Shown here: positions 7,882 to 16,189 of the stretch, piece after piece
Numbering within the stretch: the stretch's first letter is position 1
How the letters are laid out: every line of letters begins with the position of its first letter
From: Clostridia bacterium
GTDB lineage: Bacteria; Bacillota_A; Clostridia; Oscillospirales; SIG627
NCBI GenBank assembly: GCA_017508505.1
Contig: JAFVYT010000197.1
Location: 1-18,237, forward strand
Length of the DNA stretch: 18,237 bases
Direction of reading: 5' to 3'
The notes under the pieces: generated by a model
What the model was told of the DNA's origin: nothing
What the model saw: only the letters and a program-made list of their open reading frames with translations
Database searches by the model: none
Program-made: the position numbers and the translations under genes

Positions 7882-9047
7882 CAGCGAAGGCCGCGCTTCT
7901 TTAAGAGGGCGTTGATCTTCTCGTGAGGATCCAGAAGGGTGGCCACGGAGACGTTATGGTTCAACGCGGCGATGATGTAAGCCAGATACTTGGAAACGTC
8001 CACCTCGTGGAACCAGGACTTGGCACGGGTGGCCTCGGAAATGTAGGTAAGGTTGGTGCCGAAGATGCCGTCCAGAACGCCGTCGGCCACCGCCTTGTCG
8101 ATCTTATCGTACCCTGCGGTAAAGATGGCGTAGGTGGCGTAAACGAAGACACGGTTTGCCTTGCGGCGCTTCATCTCGTAGGCGATGTCCAGAACGGAGT
8201 CACCGGAGGCGATAATATCGTCGGCAATGAACACGTCCTTGCCCTCCATCGACTCGCCGAGGTACTCGTGAGCAACGATGGGGTTACGTCCCTCCACCAC
8301 GCGGGAGTAGTCTCTTCTCTTGTAGAACATACCCATATTCACGCCGAGCACGGAGGCGTAGTACATATTGCGGTTGATCGCACCCTCGTCGGGGCTGACC
8401 ACCATAAAGTTTTCCTTGCAGGGGGCAAGATCGGGATAAGCACGGAACAGAGCCTTGATTACCTGATAGTAGGGCATAAAGTTATCAAAGCCCATCAGGG
8501 GGACGGCGTTTTGCACTCTGGGGTCGTGCGCATCGAAGGTCACGAGATTCTCCACTCCCATGGTATGCATCTCCTGCAGGGAGTAAGCACAGTCCAGAGA
8601 CTCGCGGTAGCTTCGCCTGTGCTGGCGCCCGCCGTAAAGCATCGGCATAATGACGTTAACCCTGCCCGCGCGGCCGCTGGCGGCCTGAATGATGCGCTTC
8701 AAATCCTGATAGTGGTCATCGGAGCTCATACGGTTCTCCTGACCGAACATCTTATAGCGGACGTTGTAGTTTCCTACGTCCACCATCACGAAGAGGTCAT
8801 CGCCCCGTACAGATTCATAGATGATGCCCTTTGCCTCACCGGAGGTAAAGCGGGGGCACTCGGCAGGCAAAAGAAAGGTTTCGTAATTGTCCCAGCCGGC
8901 CATCTTGGCCCAGGAAACCAAATAGTAATCCACCTTTTTTGCAAGCTCACTGGCACCCTCCAGGGTGATGATCTTTAAGGGTGCAACGCGATCCTGCTCC
9001 TTAAAAACGTCTTCCGCGGTGATCTTCTGTCCAGGCATTGTAATCAT
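7881..9047 (-). CDS. prs: Divergent long-form ribose-phosphate pyrophosphokinase (PRPP synthetase family)
   Basis: PRPP synthetases make phosphoribosyl pyrophosphate from ribose 5-phosphate and ATP, feeding purine, pyrimidine, histidine, tryptophan and NAD synthesis. At 388 residues this protein is about 70 longer than the usual 315. Family landmarks remain: FTSGE (67-71) with ESVRG-x2-LF after it, YGGRQHRR (138-145) where the usual motif is YARQDRK, DAHD (172-175), SPDEG (218-222), KRR at the flexible loop (243-245) and DDIIASGDS (276-284) at the PRPP loop, usually DDxxDTAGT. The extra length is an N-terminal extension of some 25-30 residues plus insertions after residue 90 and in the C-terminal part. 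AAGGA lies 12 bp before the ATG, somewhat far; Met4 is an alternative start. The gene sits between recA (45 bp) and recX (1-bp overlap). The family is clear; the exact activity is inferred. Confidence 0.85.
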   Translation of the reverse strand: MITMPGQKITAEDVFKEQDRVAPLKIITLEGASELAKKVDYYLVSWAKMAGWDNYETFLLPAECPRFTSGEAKGIIYESVRGDDLFVMVDVGNYNVRYKMFGQENRMSSDDHYQDLKRIIQAASGRAGRVNVIMPMLYGGRQHRRSYRESLDCAYSLQEMHTMGVENLVTFDAHDPRVQNAVPLMGFDNFMPYYQVIKALFRAYPDLAPCKENFMVVSPDEGAINRNMYYASVLGVNMGMFYKRRDYSRVVEGRNPIVAHEYLGESMEGKDVFIADDIIASGDSVLDIAYEMKRRKANRVFVYATYAIFTAGYDKIDKAVADGVLDGIFGTNLTYISEATRAKSWFHEVDVSKYLAYIIAALNHNVSVATLLDPHEKINALLKKRGLR

Positions 9048-9092
9048 AAGTTTTGTCCGTCCTTCTCTATTTTAAAATCTCGAAAACGTCAA

Positions 9093-10223
9093 TTATTCCA
9101 AATCCCCAAGGCCGAGATCGTCATCATCGTCAGCCTCGTCGATCCCGTCGAAGAGAGACTCGCTGGAAAGGTGCTCGTCGGCTCCCTCCTTGGAGAAAGC
9201 AACGGCCTTCTGCGCGATCTCCTCCGCAAGGTCGGGATTTTCCTTCAGGAACAGACGGACGTTCTCCTTGCCCTGAGCAAGGCGCTCCCCGTTGTAGGAG
9301 AACCAGCTTCCGCTCTTCTGAATGATGTCGTACTTCAGGGCGATCTCAATGATCTCGCTCTCGCGGGAGATGCCCTGACCGTAAAGGATGTCGAACTCCG
9401 CAACGCGGAAGGGCGGAGCGACCTTGTTCTTTGCGATCTTGCACTTGATGTGGTTGCCCACGGCCTCTCCCTTTTCCTTGAGCTGCTCTCCGCGGCGCAC
9501 GTCGATGCGCACGGAGGAGTAGAAGCGGAGGGCACGGCCGCCCGTGGTAACCTCGGGGTTGCCGTACATCACGCCCACCTTCTCACGAAGCTGGTTGATG
9601 AAAATAAAGGCACACTGACTCTTGGCAATGGCACCTGCGATCTTACGGAGGGCTTGGCTCATCAGTCTTGCCTGAACGCCCACGGAGGACTGACCCATCT
9701 CCCCTTCGATCTCGCTTCTGGGAACGAGGGCGGCAACGGAGTCGATGACGATGACGTCGATGGCGTCGGTGCGAACCAGCGCCTCGGCAATTTCCAAGGC
9801 CTGCTCGCCGCTGTCGGGCTGAGAAACCAAAAGGTTGTCGATATCAACCCCCAGCGCCTTGGCGTAAACGGGGTCCAGCGCGTGCTCCGCATCAATGAAT
9901 GCGGCGGCGCCGCCCGCCTTCTGGGCAGAGGCAATCACCTGAAGGGCAACGGTGGTCTTACCGGAGGACTCGGGTCCGTAGATCTCAATGATTCTTCCGC
10001 GAGGGACACCGCCGATTCCCAGAGCCATATCCAGCGTCAAAGAGCCCGTGGAAATCGCGCTGACGTTCATCGTCGCGTTTTCCCCCAGCTTCATAATGGA
10101 GCCCTTGCCGAATTTCTTCTCGATCTGACCCATAGCGGTCTGAATGGCCTTCAGCTTCCCCTCCTGAGTCGAGGTTTCCGTTTTTTCCGTTTTTGCTTTC
10201 GAATTCGTTGTCGTTTTCGCCAT
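9093..10223 (-). CDS. recA: Recombinase RecA
   Basis: RecA forms ATP-dependent filaments on single-stranded DNA, catalyses strand exchange and triggers LexA self-cleavage. It has 376 residues with Walker A GPESSGKT at 83-90, Walker B in [10 protein letters not shown], the MAW-type motif [18 protein letters not shown] and the loop region [15 protein letters not shown]. The C-terminus is the usual acidic tail, ending [16 protein letters not shown] low-complexity Thr/Lys-rich stretch of about 20 residues precedes the core. The frame is open further upstream to 10337, but GGAGG (10232-10236) 8 bp before the ATG at 10223 and family N-termini fix the start here. It heads a probable operon recA-prs-recX-rimO-pgsA-cysS. 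No LexA-type operator is recognisable upstream. Confidence 0.98.
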   Translation of the reverse strand: MAKTTTNSKAKTEKTETSTQEGKLKAIQTAMGQIEKKFGKGSIMKLGENATMNVSAISTGSLTLDMALGIGGVPRGRIIEIYGPESSGKTTVALQVIASAQKAGGAAAFIDAEHALDPVYAKALGVDIDNLLVSQPDSGEQALEIAEALVRTDAIDVIVIDSVAALVPRSEIEGEMGQSSVGVQARLMSQALRKIAGAIAKSQCAFIFINQLREKVGVMYGNPEVTTGGRALRFYSSVRIDVRRGEQLKEKGEAVGNHIKCKIAKNKVAPPFRVAEFDILYGQGISRESEIIEIALKYDIIQKSGSWFSYNGERLAQGKENVRLFLKENPDLAEEIAQKAVAFSKEGADEHLSSESLFDGIDEADDDDDLGLGDLE

Positions 10224-10265
10224 CACGTTTTCCTCCACAAAATATTGCCGATTATATCCTTTTTG

Positions 10266-10295
10266 ATTATACCACAAAATCCCCCTGCTTGGCAA
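10266..10295 (-). promoter_or_regulatory. Promoter of the recA operon, overlapping a hairpin
   Basis: On the minus strand, TTGCCA (10290-10295) and TATAAT (10266-10271) are 18 bp apart, and the -10 is extended by TG one base upstream (TGGTATAAT). A second perfect TATAAT lies at 10251-10256 with a poor -35 (TTTTGT, 17 bp away). Transcription from the first would start near 10259, giving a leader of about 36 nt. The -35 and most of the spacer lie within the inverted repeat 10276-10304. No GAAC-N4-GTTC element is present in the gap. Confidence 0.75.
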
Positions 10296-10304
10296 GGGGA
10301 TTTT
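10276..10304 (-). terminator. Hairpin after prmC, probable terminator of the mltG-prmC operon
   Basis: Minus-strand RNA would fold AAAAUCCCC-U-UGC against GCA-G-GGGGAUUUU with a 3-base loop: 13 pairs including one G-U. The plus-strand RNA has a C-A mismatch at that place, so the structure fits minus-strand transcription better. It lies 33 bp past the prmC stop codon. The U-run is short (UUUU, then GUGGU), so termination may be imperfect. It overlaps the recA -35 region. Confidence 0.6.
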
Positions 10305-10340
10305 GCTGAAAAAAGCGGCATTTTTACTTTTTTTCAAATC

Positions 10341-11186
10341 TTATCGGGGACGGGCAAAAAAGGCGCGGGGACGGTCCCCGCCGTCGCGGAAAAACTCTGC
10401 GGAAAGTCCTCTTTTTTCCGCAAGAAGCGCGATGCTTTCGGTCTGACGGTATCCCATTTCGCAAAGAAACGGAGTCCTCGTCTTTTGGCACAGATCAAGA
10501 AAATGACGATAGAACAGGAGACCGTCCTCCCCTCCGGAAAGGGCGAGGCTCGGCTCGTTTTTTACATTTTCGGGGAGCTCGAGCATCTCCTCGGCCGCAA
10601 GATACGGAGGGTTTGAGATCACAAGAGCGGGGTGCTCCCTTCGGATCCACTCCTCCCCTGCTCCACCCGTCAGGTCTGCGGAGACAATCCGCATTCGCTC
10701 CTTGAGGCCGAAGCGCTCCCGATTTCGTCGGGCAAGGGAAAGGGCCGCCTCGGACAGGTCAAAGGAGATACATTTCAGATCTCTTCTTCTTTCCAAAAGG
10801 GCAATTCCGATACAACCGGAGCCACAGCAGAAATCGAAGAACAGCGCCCCCTCGGGAAGGCTTTTCTCCCCGATCTCCACAAGCACCTCCGTGTCGCGGC
10901 GAGGGATCAAGACCTCCGGTGCGACCAAAAGCTCCAGGCCGCAGAAATACTCCGTACCGAGGTAATACTGCAAAGGCTCTCCCCTCAAAAGGCGTTCCAA
11001 ATCCTGCAGGATCCGGGCGCAGACCTCCTCAGAGAGCGTTACCCACGGCTCGTTCAAGGCTCCGCTCCGAGAAGGAAGGCACTTTTCAAAAAGTGCAGAA
11101 AGGAGCGCTCCTTCCGTAAAAAAGCGCGCTCCGTTCTCTTCTCCGTACCGCTTTTTAACAGCCTGCTTTAATTCACGGACGGTCAT
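10341..11186 (-). CDS. prmC: Peptide chain release factor N5-glutamine methyltransferase PrmC
   Basis: PrmC (HemK) methylates the Gln of the GGQ motif in release factors RF1 and RF2, needed for efficient termination. The 281 residues carry an N-terminal helical domain with the linker PLQYYLG (71-77), SAM motif I DFCCGSGCIGIAL (about 118-130) and catalytic NPPY (192-195), followed by ENVKNEPSLALSGGEDGL, all typical. The start overlaps the yqhQ stop by four bases (ATGA at 11183-11186), so the two are translationally coupled, as commonly found for this pair in Firmicutes. prfA, another frequent neighbour, is not in the window. It is the last gene of the block before the hairpin at 10276-10304. 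Confidence 0.95.
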   Translation of the reverse strand: MTVRELKQAVKKRYGEENGARFFTEGALLSALFEKCLPSRSGALNEPWVTLSEEVCARILQDLERLLRGEPLQYYLGTEYFCGLELLVAPEVLIPRRDTEVLVEIGEKSLPEGALFFDFCCGSGCIGIALLERRRDLKCISFDLSEAALSLARRNRERFGLKERMRIVSADLTGGAGEEWIRREHPALVISNPPYLAAEEMLELPENVKNEPSLALSGGEDGLLFYRHFLDLCQKTRTPFLCEMGYRQTESIALLAEKRGLSAEFFRDGGDRPRAFFARPR

Positions 11187-12229
11187 AAATTTTTCTCGGC
11201 TTCGTCGGGCTTTATTTCCTCGGGCACCGCCTTTTCCTCGGCAGTCTCGGACTTTTCGACATCGGGCTCGGGAAGGGAGATGCCTTCAAAGACCTCCTCC
11301 TCGGAAAACTCCTCGGGAAGGGCGGACTTGAGGGCGACGATGGCCACCTCGATCATATCGTCGGTGGGCTCCTTTGTGGTAATGCGCTGGATCCAGAGCC
11401 CCGGTGCGGTCACAAAGCGAATGAAGGCATTGTCGTGACGGCCCGCATAGCGGATGATCTCATACCCGAGACCCATGGTCAGGGGAAGGAGCAGGAGCTT
11501 GATGCCGATGTAAAGGAGATTGTTTTCGTTGGTGGCGGGAAAGATGGCGCTGATGAGAAGACCGATGAAGATGCCCACAATCATCATCAAAACCATAAAG
11601 CTGGTTCCGCAACGGGGGTGGAAGCGCTTCTGTGCGCGGATGTTCTCCACCGTGAGCGCAAGCCCCTTTTCATAGCAGAAGATGCTTTTGTGCTCAGCAC
11701 CGTGATACATAAAGGTGCGCTTGATGTCGCTCATCAGAGACACGAGCGAAACGTAGGACAGAAAAATGGCAATGCGAAGCACCCCCTCCACGATCTTCTT
11801 CAAGACCACTGTCTCCGCAGGGAGAAGACCGGAGATCAGAGCGGGCAGGATGATGAAAAGGAAGGCTCCGAGGCCGAGACCCAAAACGGTTCCGATGGCC
11901 ATTACAATCCCCGTCAGGCTCTTGCCGAAGGTGCGGGTCAGCCACTTCTCAAACTTGGTCTCCTCTTCGATCTCCAGCGCCTCGGCGGCAAAGTTTAAGG
12001 TGGAGAAGGACAGCACCATACTGTCGATAAAGCTTACCACACCGCGGATCAGCGGCAGGCGCAAAAAGGCATTTTTCTTTTTGATCTCGTTTGGGTGGGT
12101 ATCGCGGATGATGGTTCCGTCGGCTTTACGGACGGCGGTGGTGTAGCTTTCGGGTCCGCGCATCATAATACCCTCGATGACGGCCTGCCCGCCCACCTTA
12201 CCCACGCGGGTCTTGTTTTTCTCTTCCAT
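11183..12229 (-). CDS. yqhQ: DUF1385 / YqhQ family membrane protein
   Basis: The biochemical function of this conserved Firmicutes family is not established to my knowledge. The 348 residues begin with a conserved block GGQAVIEGIMMRG (13-25). Further signature segments are YHGAEHKSIFCYE (175-187) and HPRCGTSF (204-211), rich in His and Cys, which would suit a metal site; that is inference. Four hydrophobic stretches are visible at about 105-137, 148-166, 208-230 and 237-259, the first long enough to cross twice. The tail after about 305 is strongly acidic and low in complexity. AAGGAG lies 4 bp before the ATG and overlaps the stop codon of the upstream lipoprotein gene, 8 bp away. The stop overlaps prmC by four bases. 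Confidence 0.9.
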   Translation of the reverse strand: MEEKNKTRVGKVGGQAVIEGIMMRGPESYTTAVRKADGTIIRDTHPNEIKKKNAFLRLPLIRGVVSFIDSMVLSFSTLNFAAEALEIEEETKFEKWLTRTFGKSLTGIVMAIGTVLGLGLGAFLFIILPALISGLLPAETVVLKKIVEGVLRIAIFLSYVSLVSLMSDIKRTFMYHGAEHKSIFCYEKGLALTVENIRAQKRFHPRCGTSFMVLMMIVGIFIGLLISAIFPATNENNLLYIGIKLLLLPLTMGLGYEIIRYAGRHDNAFIRFVTAPGLWIQRITTKEPTDDMIEVAIVALKSALPEEFSEEEVFEGISLPEPDVEKSETAEEKAVPEEIKPDEAEKNL

Positions 12230-12237
12230 AGGACTCC

Positions 12238-12786
12238 TTATTTGAACTGGATGTTCAGAGCGATCTGCTCGGCGGCGTTGAAGTTGGTATCGTAAAGCTC
12301 GGCCTTGGCCGTGTACAGCACACTGTAGAGGTATCCGTTATAGGAGATGAACCAAACGCGGAAGGAATACTCCTCCCCGAGGGTGGCACTGTAAGAAAAG
12401 GAAATGGCGTCGCAATCGTCGATCTTCAAAACGGAGGTCTTCAGAGAGCCGTCCTGATTGTAGTCGACCTTGACGGAGGAAAAGTGCTTTTCCAATTCGG
12501 GCACGTAAAAGCGCTCCGCGTAGTCCGTAAGGGACGCATACTCCGAGGAGAAGGTGAAGGCGTTGACGCTGACGGAGGAAAAGTCCGTTTCGGAGACGTA
12601 GACGCTGGTCTCTCCCGCGTCGCCGCGGTTCTTGATCCATCCCTCGGGATAGTAGAAGTAGTAGTCCGCGTCCTCATTCTCATAGAGCAAAAATCCCTCG
12701 GGCACGTCGGGATCCCGCTGCGCGCAGGCGGCAAGGGAGAAAAGCATACAAGCACACAAAAGAAGAGCAAGGGCTTTGGTTTTCAT
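12238..12786 (-). CDS. Small lipoprotein with PsbP-like domain, function unknown
   Basis: I do not recognise a specific function. The 182-residue product has a lipoprotein signal peptide: MKTKALALLLCACMLFSLAAC, with the lipobox LAAC placing the lipidated Cys at residue 21. The mature part should sit on the outer face of the membrane. It contains DADYYFYYPEGW followed by alternating hydrophobic strands (VSVNAFTF, AISFSYSAT, YSFRVWFISYNGYLYSVLYTA), a pattern seen in PsbP-like or DUF1795-type extracellular domains; that assignment is by eye. AGGA lies 6 bp before the ATG. The gene lies 22 bp after hemW and 8 bp before yqhQ and is clearly part of the operon. Such accessory lipoproteins vary between lineages, so it may be lineage-specific. 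Confidence 0.88.
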   Translation of the reverse strand: MKTKALALLLCACMLFSLAACAQRDPDVPEGFLLYENEDADYYFYYPEGWIKNRGDAGETSVYVSETDFSSVSVNAFTFSSEYASLTDYAERFYVPELEKHFSSVKVDYNQDGSLKTSVLKIDDCDAISFSYSATLGEEYSFRVWFISYNGYLYSVLYTAKAELYDTNFNAAEQIALNIQFK

Positions 12787-12808
12787 ATCGGATCCTTTCT
12801 TTTTTCGT

Positions 12809-13924
12809 TCAGATCAATTCGGAAATGATTTCGTTGGAAACGAAGAACCCCTCGGGAGTCAAGGCGTATCCCTTCGAGGTTTTTCGACAAAGGCCGTGGC
12901 GTGACCAAAGAGAGAGCTTTTCCTCGGCACGGCGGCAAAAGTCGGCATCGGAGAGCGCGGCAAGGCGGGAAAGGTCGATCCCCTCCGCAAGGCGCAGGGA
13001 GAGCATCACGTACTCGGTTCTCAGGTCATCCTCCGTTACGGTCTCCTCCGCCACAAACATATCACGGGGGTTTGAAGCAAAGATGAACCGATCCGTATCC
13101 GGCTCGGTAAAAAAGCGACGGTGGCCGAAATAGGAATGAGCCCCGGGGCCGAGGCCGAGGTATTCCCTCCCCATCCAATAGCCCTCGTTATGACGGGAGC
13201 GAAAGCCCGGGAGGGCGGCATTGGAGATCTCGTAATGCTCAAAGCCCGAAGCCACAAGGCTTTGGTGGGCAAACAGATACATCTCTCTCACCGCCTCCTC
13301 CGAGGGAAGGCTCTCTCTTTTTTCGTAAAGGGGAACCTCGGGAGAAAGGGTGAGGCAATAGAAGGAGATATGCTTCGGGTTCAAGGCAAGGCAGGCCTCG
13401 AGGCTTTCCCGAAAGGAAGCGAGGTCTTGCCCAGGGAGGCCGTACATCAGATCGAGGCTGATATTCTCAAAGCCGAGACCTCTGGCAAGACGGACGGCAG
13501 AGACCGTTTTTTCGTTGCGGTGGAGCCGCCCGATGCAGGCGAGCTCCCCGTCCCGGGCGCTTTGCATCCCGAAGCTGAGTCGGTTCACGCCCGATTTCCG
13601 TGCCGCCGAAAGCACATCCTCGGTGGTGGATTCGGGGTTACACTCCAGGGTGATCTCCGCATCGGAAGAGACCCGTGCGCTTTCCCGAATGGCCGAAAGG
13701 CAGGCACGAAGTCCATCGGGGGAAAAAAGACTCGGTGTGCCGCCGCCAAAGTAGACCGTTTCCACGGTGTAGTCGGAAAGCTCCCCTTGAAGGGAGCGCA
13801 CGGCACGGGCCAGCGCCCTCTCATAGTCGGCACGGCGGGACAGATCGGGAAGAGAAAAAAAGTCGCAATAGGCGCATTTTGCCTTGCAAAAGGGAAAATG
13901 CAGATAGAGGCCGAGCTTATTCAT
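12809..13924 (-). CDS. hemW: Radical SAM heme chaperone HemW
   Basis: HemW binds heme and is thought to deliver it to target proteins such as respiratory enzymes; it was long annotated as coproporphyrinogen III oxidase. The 371 residues start with a radical-SAM cluster site at Cys13, 17 and 20 ([10 protein letters not shown]). The residue two after the third Cys is Phe, whereas true HemN has a fourth Cys, which supports HemW. The glycine-rich YFGGGTPS and ECNPES motifs follow. The signature HNxxYW appears as [12 protein letters not shown]-terminal helical domain is complete ([17 protein letters not shown]). The start lies inside the last codons of lepA (8-bp overlap) with only a weak GAAG ribosome-binding site, so translation is probably coupled. 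lepA-hemW is a common gene pair. Confidence 0.95.
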   Translation of the reverse strand: MNKLGLYLHFPFCKAKCAYCDFFSLPDLSRRADYERALARAVRSLQGELSDYTVETVYFGGGTPSLFSPDGLRACLSAIRESARVSSDAEITLECNPESTTEDVLSAARKSGVNRLSFGMQSARDGELACIGRLHRNEKTVSAVRLARGLGFENISLDLMYGLPGQDLASFRESLEACLALNPKHISFYCLTLSPEVPLYEKRESLPSEEAVREMYLFAHQSLVASGFEHYEISNAALPGFRSRHNEGYWMGREYLGLGPGAHSYFGHRRFFTEPDTDRFIFASNPRDMFVAEETVTEDDLRTEYVMLSLRLAEGIDLSRLAALSDADFCRRAEEKLSLWSRHGLCRKTSKGYALTPEGFFVSNEIISELI

Positions 13925-15716
13925 CCAGCTTCAAAACGGCCATAAAGGCTTCCTGCGGAACCTCTACGGAGCCGAGGGAGCGCATCTTCTTTTTGCCCTC
14001 CTTCTGCTTTTCCAGAAGCTTCTTCTTACGGGTGATGTCACCGCCGTAGCACTTGGCCAAAACGTCCTTGCGCATGGCCTTGACGGTCTCTCGGGCAATG
14101 ACGCGGCCGCCGATGGCCGCCTGCACGGGAATCTCGAAGAGCTGACGGGGAATGTTTTCCTTGAGCTTTTCCGCAATGCGACGGGCTCTGGGATAGGCCT
14201 TGTCGCTGTGCACGATGAAGGAAAGAGCATCCACCACGTCCCCGTTCAAGAGGATGTCGAGCTTGACCAGCTTCGAGGGGGCGTACTCCGTATCGCTGTA
14301 GTCGAAGGAGGCGTAGCCCTTGCTGCGGGATTTGAGCGCGTCGAAGAAGTCGTAGACGATCTCGTTCAAGGGAAGCTTGTAGTGCAGCTCCGTGCGGGTG
14401 GGGGTGATGTACTTCATATCCACAAACTCACCGCGGCGATCCTGGCACAGATCCATAATTCCCCCCACGAACTCCACGGGGGTGATGATGCTGGCGCGAA
14501 CCACGGGCTCGTAGGCCGTGGCGATATTTTCCACCGCAGGGTAATTGGTGGGATTGTCGATGAAAACGGTCTGACCGTCGGTCAGCTCCAATTTATAGAT
14601 CACGCTGGGGGCGGTGGTGATCAGATCCAGATTGAACTCCCTCTCCAGGCGCTCCTGAATGACCTCCATATGCAGAAGTCCCAAGAAGCCGCAACGGAAG
14701 CCGAAGCCGAGGGCGGCGCTGGTTTCGGGCTCGAAGGAAAGAGCGGCGTCGTTGAGACGGAGCTTTTCCAGGGCCTCTCGCAGGTCGTTGTAGCGGGCTC
14801 CGTCTGCAGGGTAGATGCCCGAGAACACCACGGGGAGTGCCTCCTTAAAGCCCGCGAAGGGCTCTGCTGTGGGATTTTCCGCCAAGGTGATGGTATCCCC
14901 CACACGGGTCTCCTCCAGCGTCTTGATGGAGGCGGTCAGATAGCCCACCTGCCCGGAGGTCAGGGTATTGCAGGGGGCAAAGCCGAAGGTCTTCATGGTG
15001 CCGACCTCCGTGACGTCAAACTCCGCACCGGTATTCATCATACGGATGCGATCTCCCTTGGAAAGAGTTCCCTCGAAGAGGCGGAAGTAGACGATGATGC
15101 CCTTGTACGCATCGTAAAAGGAGTCGAAGATCAGCGCCTTGCTGGGCTTGGTATCGTCGGTCTTGGGAGCGGGCACGTACTGTACGATCGCTTCCAGAAC
15201 GTCCTTGATGTTCAGGCCCGTCTTAGCGGAAACGCAGGGCGCGTAATCCGCAGGGATGCCGATGACGTCCTCGATCTCCCCGCGCACCTTCTCCGGGTCT
15301 GCAGCGGGCAGATCCACCTTATTAATGACGGGAACCAGCTCCAGATCGTTATCCACCGCAAGGTAGGCGTTGGCGAGGGTCTGTGCCTGTATGCCCTGGG
15401 TAGAATCCACCACGAGAAGCGCTCCCTCGCAGGCGCGAAGGGAACGGGACACCTCGTAGTTGAAGTCCACGTGGCCGGGGGTGTCGATGAGGTTGAACTC
15501 ATATACCTTTCCATCGTCGGCAGTATAGTCCAGGCTTACGGCGCGGGCCTTGATGGTAATGCCGCGCTCCTTTTCCAGCTCCATATCGTCCAGAACCTGT
15601 GCCTCCATGTCCCTCTTTTCCACAGATCCCGTCAGCTCCAGGATCCGATCCGCGAGGGTGGATTTGCCGTGGTCAATGTGAGCGATGATACAAAAATTGC
15701 GAATGTTCTTTTCCAT
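13917..15716 (-). CDS. lepA: Elongation factor 4 (LepA)
   Basis: LepA is a ribosome-associated GTPase related to EF-G; it has been proposed to act on stalled or mis-translocated ribosomes and in initiation or 30S biogenesis. The 599 residues are full length. GTPase motifs are AHIDHGKST (12-20), [16 protein letters not shown] and SAK. Translation-factor domains II, III and V follow, and the LepA-specific C-terminal domain ends [20 protein letters not shown], close to the family consensus. The start lies 2 bp after the smpB stop, and the Shine-Dalgarno is weak (AGAGA), suggesting coupling to smpB. hemW begins inside its end. Confidence 0.97.
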   Translation of the reverse strand: MEKNIRNFCIIAHIDHGKSTLADRILELTGSVEKRDMEAQVLDDMELEKERGITIKARAVSLDYTADDGKVYEFNLIDTPGHVDFNYEVSRSLRACEGALLVVDSTQGIQAQTLANAYLAVDNDLELVPVINKVDLPAADPEKVRGEIEDVIGIPADYAPCVSAKTGLNIKDVLEAIVQYVPAPKTDDTKPSKALIFDSFYDAYKGIIVYFRLFEGTLSKGDRIRMMNTGAEFDVTEVGTMKTFGFAPCNTLTSGQVGYLTASIKTLEETRVGDTITLAENPTAEPFAGFKEALPVVFSGIYPADGARYNDLREALEKLRLNDAALSFEPETSAALGFGFRCGFLGLLHMEVIQERLEREFNLDLITTAPSVIYKLELTDGQTVFIDNPTNYPAVENIATAYEPVVRASIITPVEFVGGIMDLCQDRRGEFVDMKYITPTRTELHYKLPLNEIVYDFFDALKSRSKGYASFDYSDTEYAPSKLVKLDILLNGDVVDALSFIVHSDKAYPRARRIAEKLKENIPRQLFEIPVQAAIGGRVIARETVKAMRKDVLAKCYGGDITRKKKLLEKQKEGKKKMRSLGSVEVPQEAFMAVLKLDE

Positions 15717-15718
15717 AA

Positions 15719-16189
15719 TCAGTCTCTGTCGGAAAGCTTGATCCCGCGGCGGTTTTCCCGTTCCAGATCCCGCTTCAGGGCGCTTTCTCTTTTATCGTAT
15801 AATTTTTTACCGCGACATACGCCGACCTCCACCTTGACCCTCCCCTTCTTCAGGTAAAGGGAAAGGGGAATCAGGGTATATCCGTCCTTTTCCGTAAGGG
15901 AGCGCAGCTTCAGGATCTCCTTTTTGTGCATCAGAAGCCTTCGTTCCCGAAGGGGATCCCGATTGAAGATGTTCCCCTTTTCGTAGGGGCTGACGTGGAT
16001 TCCCTTGGCGAAAAGCTCCCCGTCTCGAATGCTTAAATAGGAATCCTTCAAATTGACCGTTCCCGCACGGATGGATTTCACCTCGGTGCCGCACAGCTCG
16101 ATCCCCGCCTCGAAACGCTCCTCCACAAAATAGTCGTGAAAGGCCTTTCGATTGGTGGCGCAGGGCTTGGTTACTTCATTCTTCTGCAT
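15719..16189 (-). CDS. smpB: SsrA-binding protein SmpB
   Basis: SmpB binds tmRNA and brings it to ribosomes stalled on mRNAs lacking a stop codon (trans-translation). The 156 residues are typical length. Conserved segments are [42 protein letters not shown] and the basic tail [18 protein letters not shown], which reads the empty mRNA channel. AGAGGA lies 5 bp before the ATG, and the start lies within the end of rmuC (14-bp overlap). The tmRNA gene ssrA, often close to smpB, was not found in the window; lepA follows after 2 bp. No abnormality is seen. Confidence 0.96.
   Translation of the reverse strand: MQKNEVTKPCATNRKAFHDYFVEERFEAGIELCGTEVKSIRAGTVNLKDSYLSIRDGELFAKGIHVSPYEKGNIFNRDPLRERRLLMHKKEILKLRSLTEKDGYTLIPLSLYLKKGRVKVEVGVCRGKKLYDKRESALKRDLERENRRGIKLSDRD

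Noticed and set aside
9048..9092. TTGACG and TAAAAT in the recA-prs gap as a promoter
   Set aside because: The elements are only 12 bp apart, far from the 16-18 bp needed; the gap also has no terminator, so prs is best read as part of the recA operon.
4557..9325. Long open frames on the plus strand (for example 4557-5486, 5874-7430 and 7923-8978)
   Set aside because: Each lies antisense to a conserved gene with intact motifs (cysS, pgsA/rimO, prs). Their translations show no family motifs, and they arise from the GC-rich codon use of the real genes.
10224..10337. Longer RecA start at 10337
   Set aside because: The extra 38 residues would be encoded across the promoter and hairpin, and a strong GGAGG precedes the ATG at 10223.
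9171..15857. Further long plus-strand frames, notably 9171-10616 and 14208-15857
   Set aside because: They mirror recA/prmC and lepA/smpB. The first also crosses the AT-rich recA control region, and neither has a convincing ribosome-binding site or recognisable domain.
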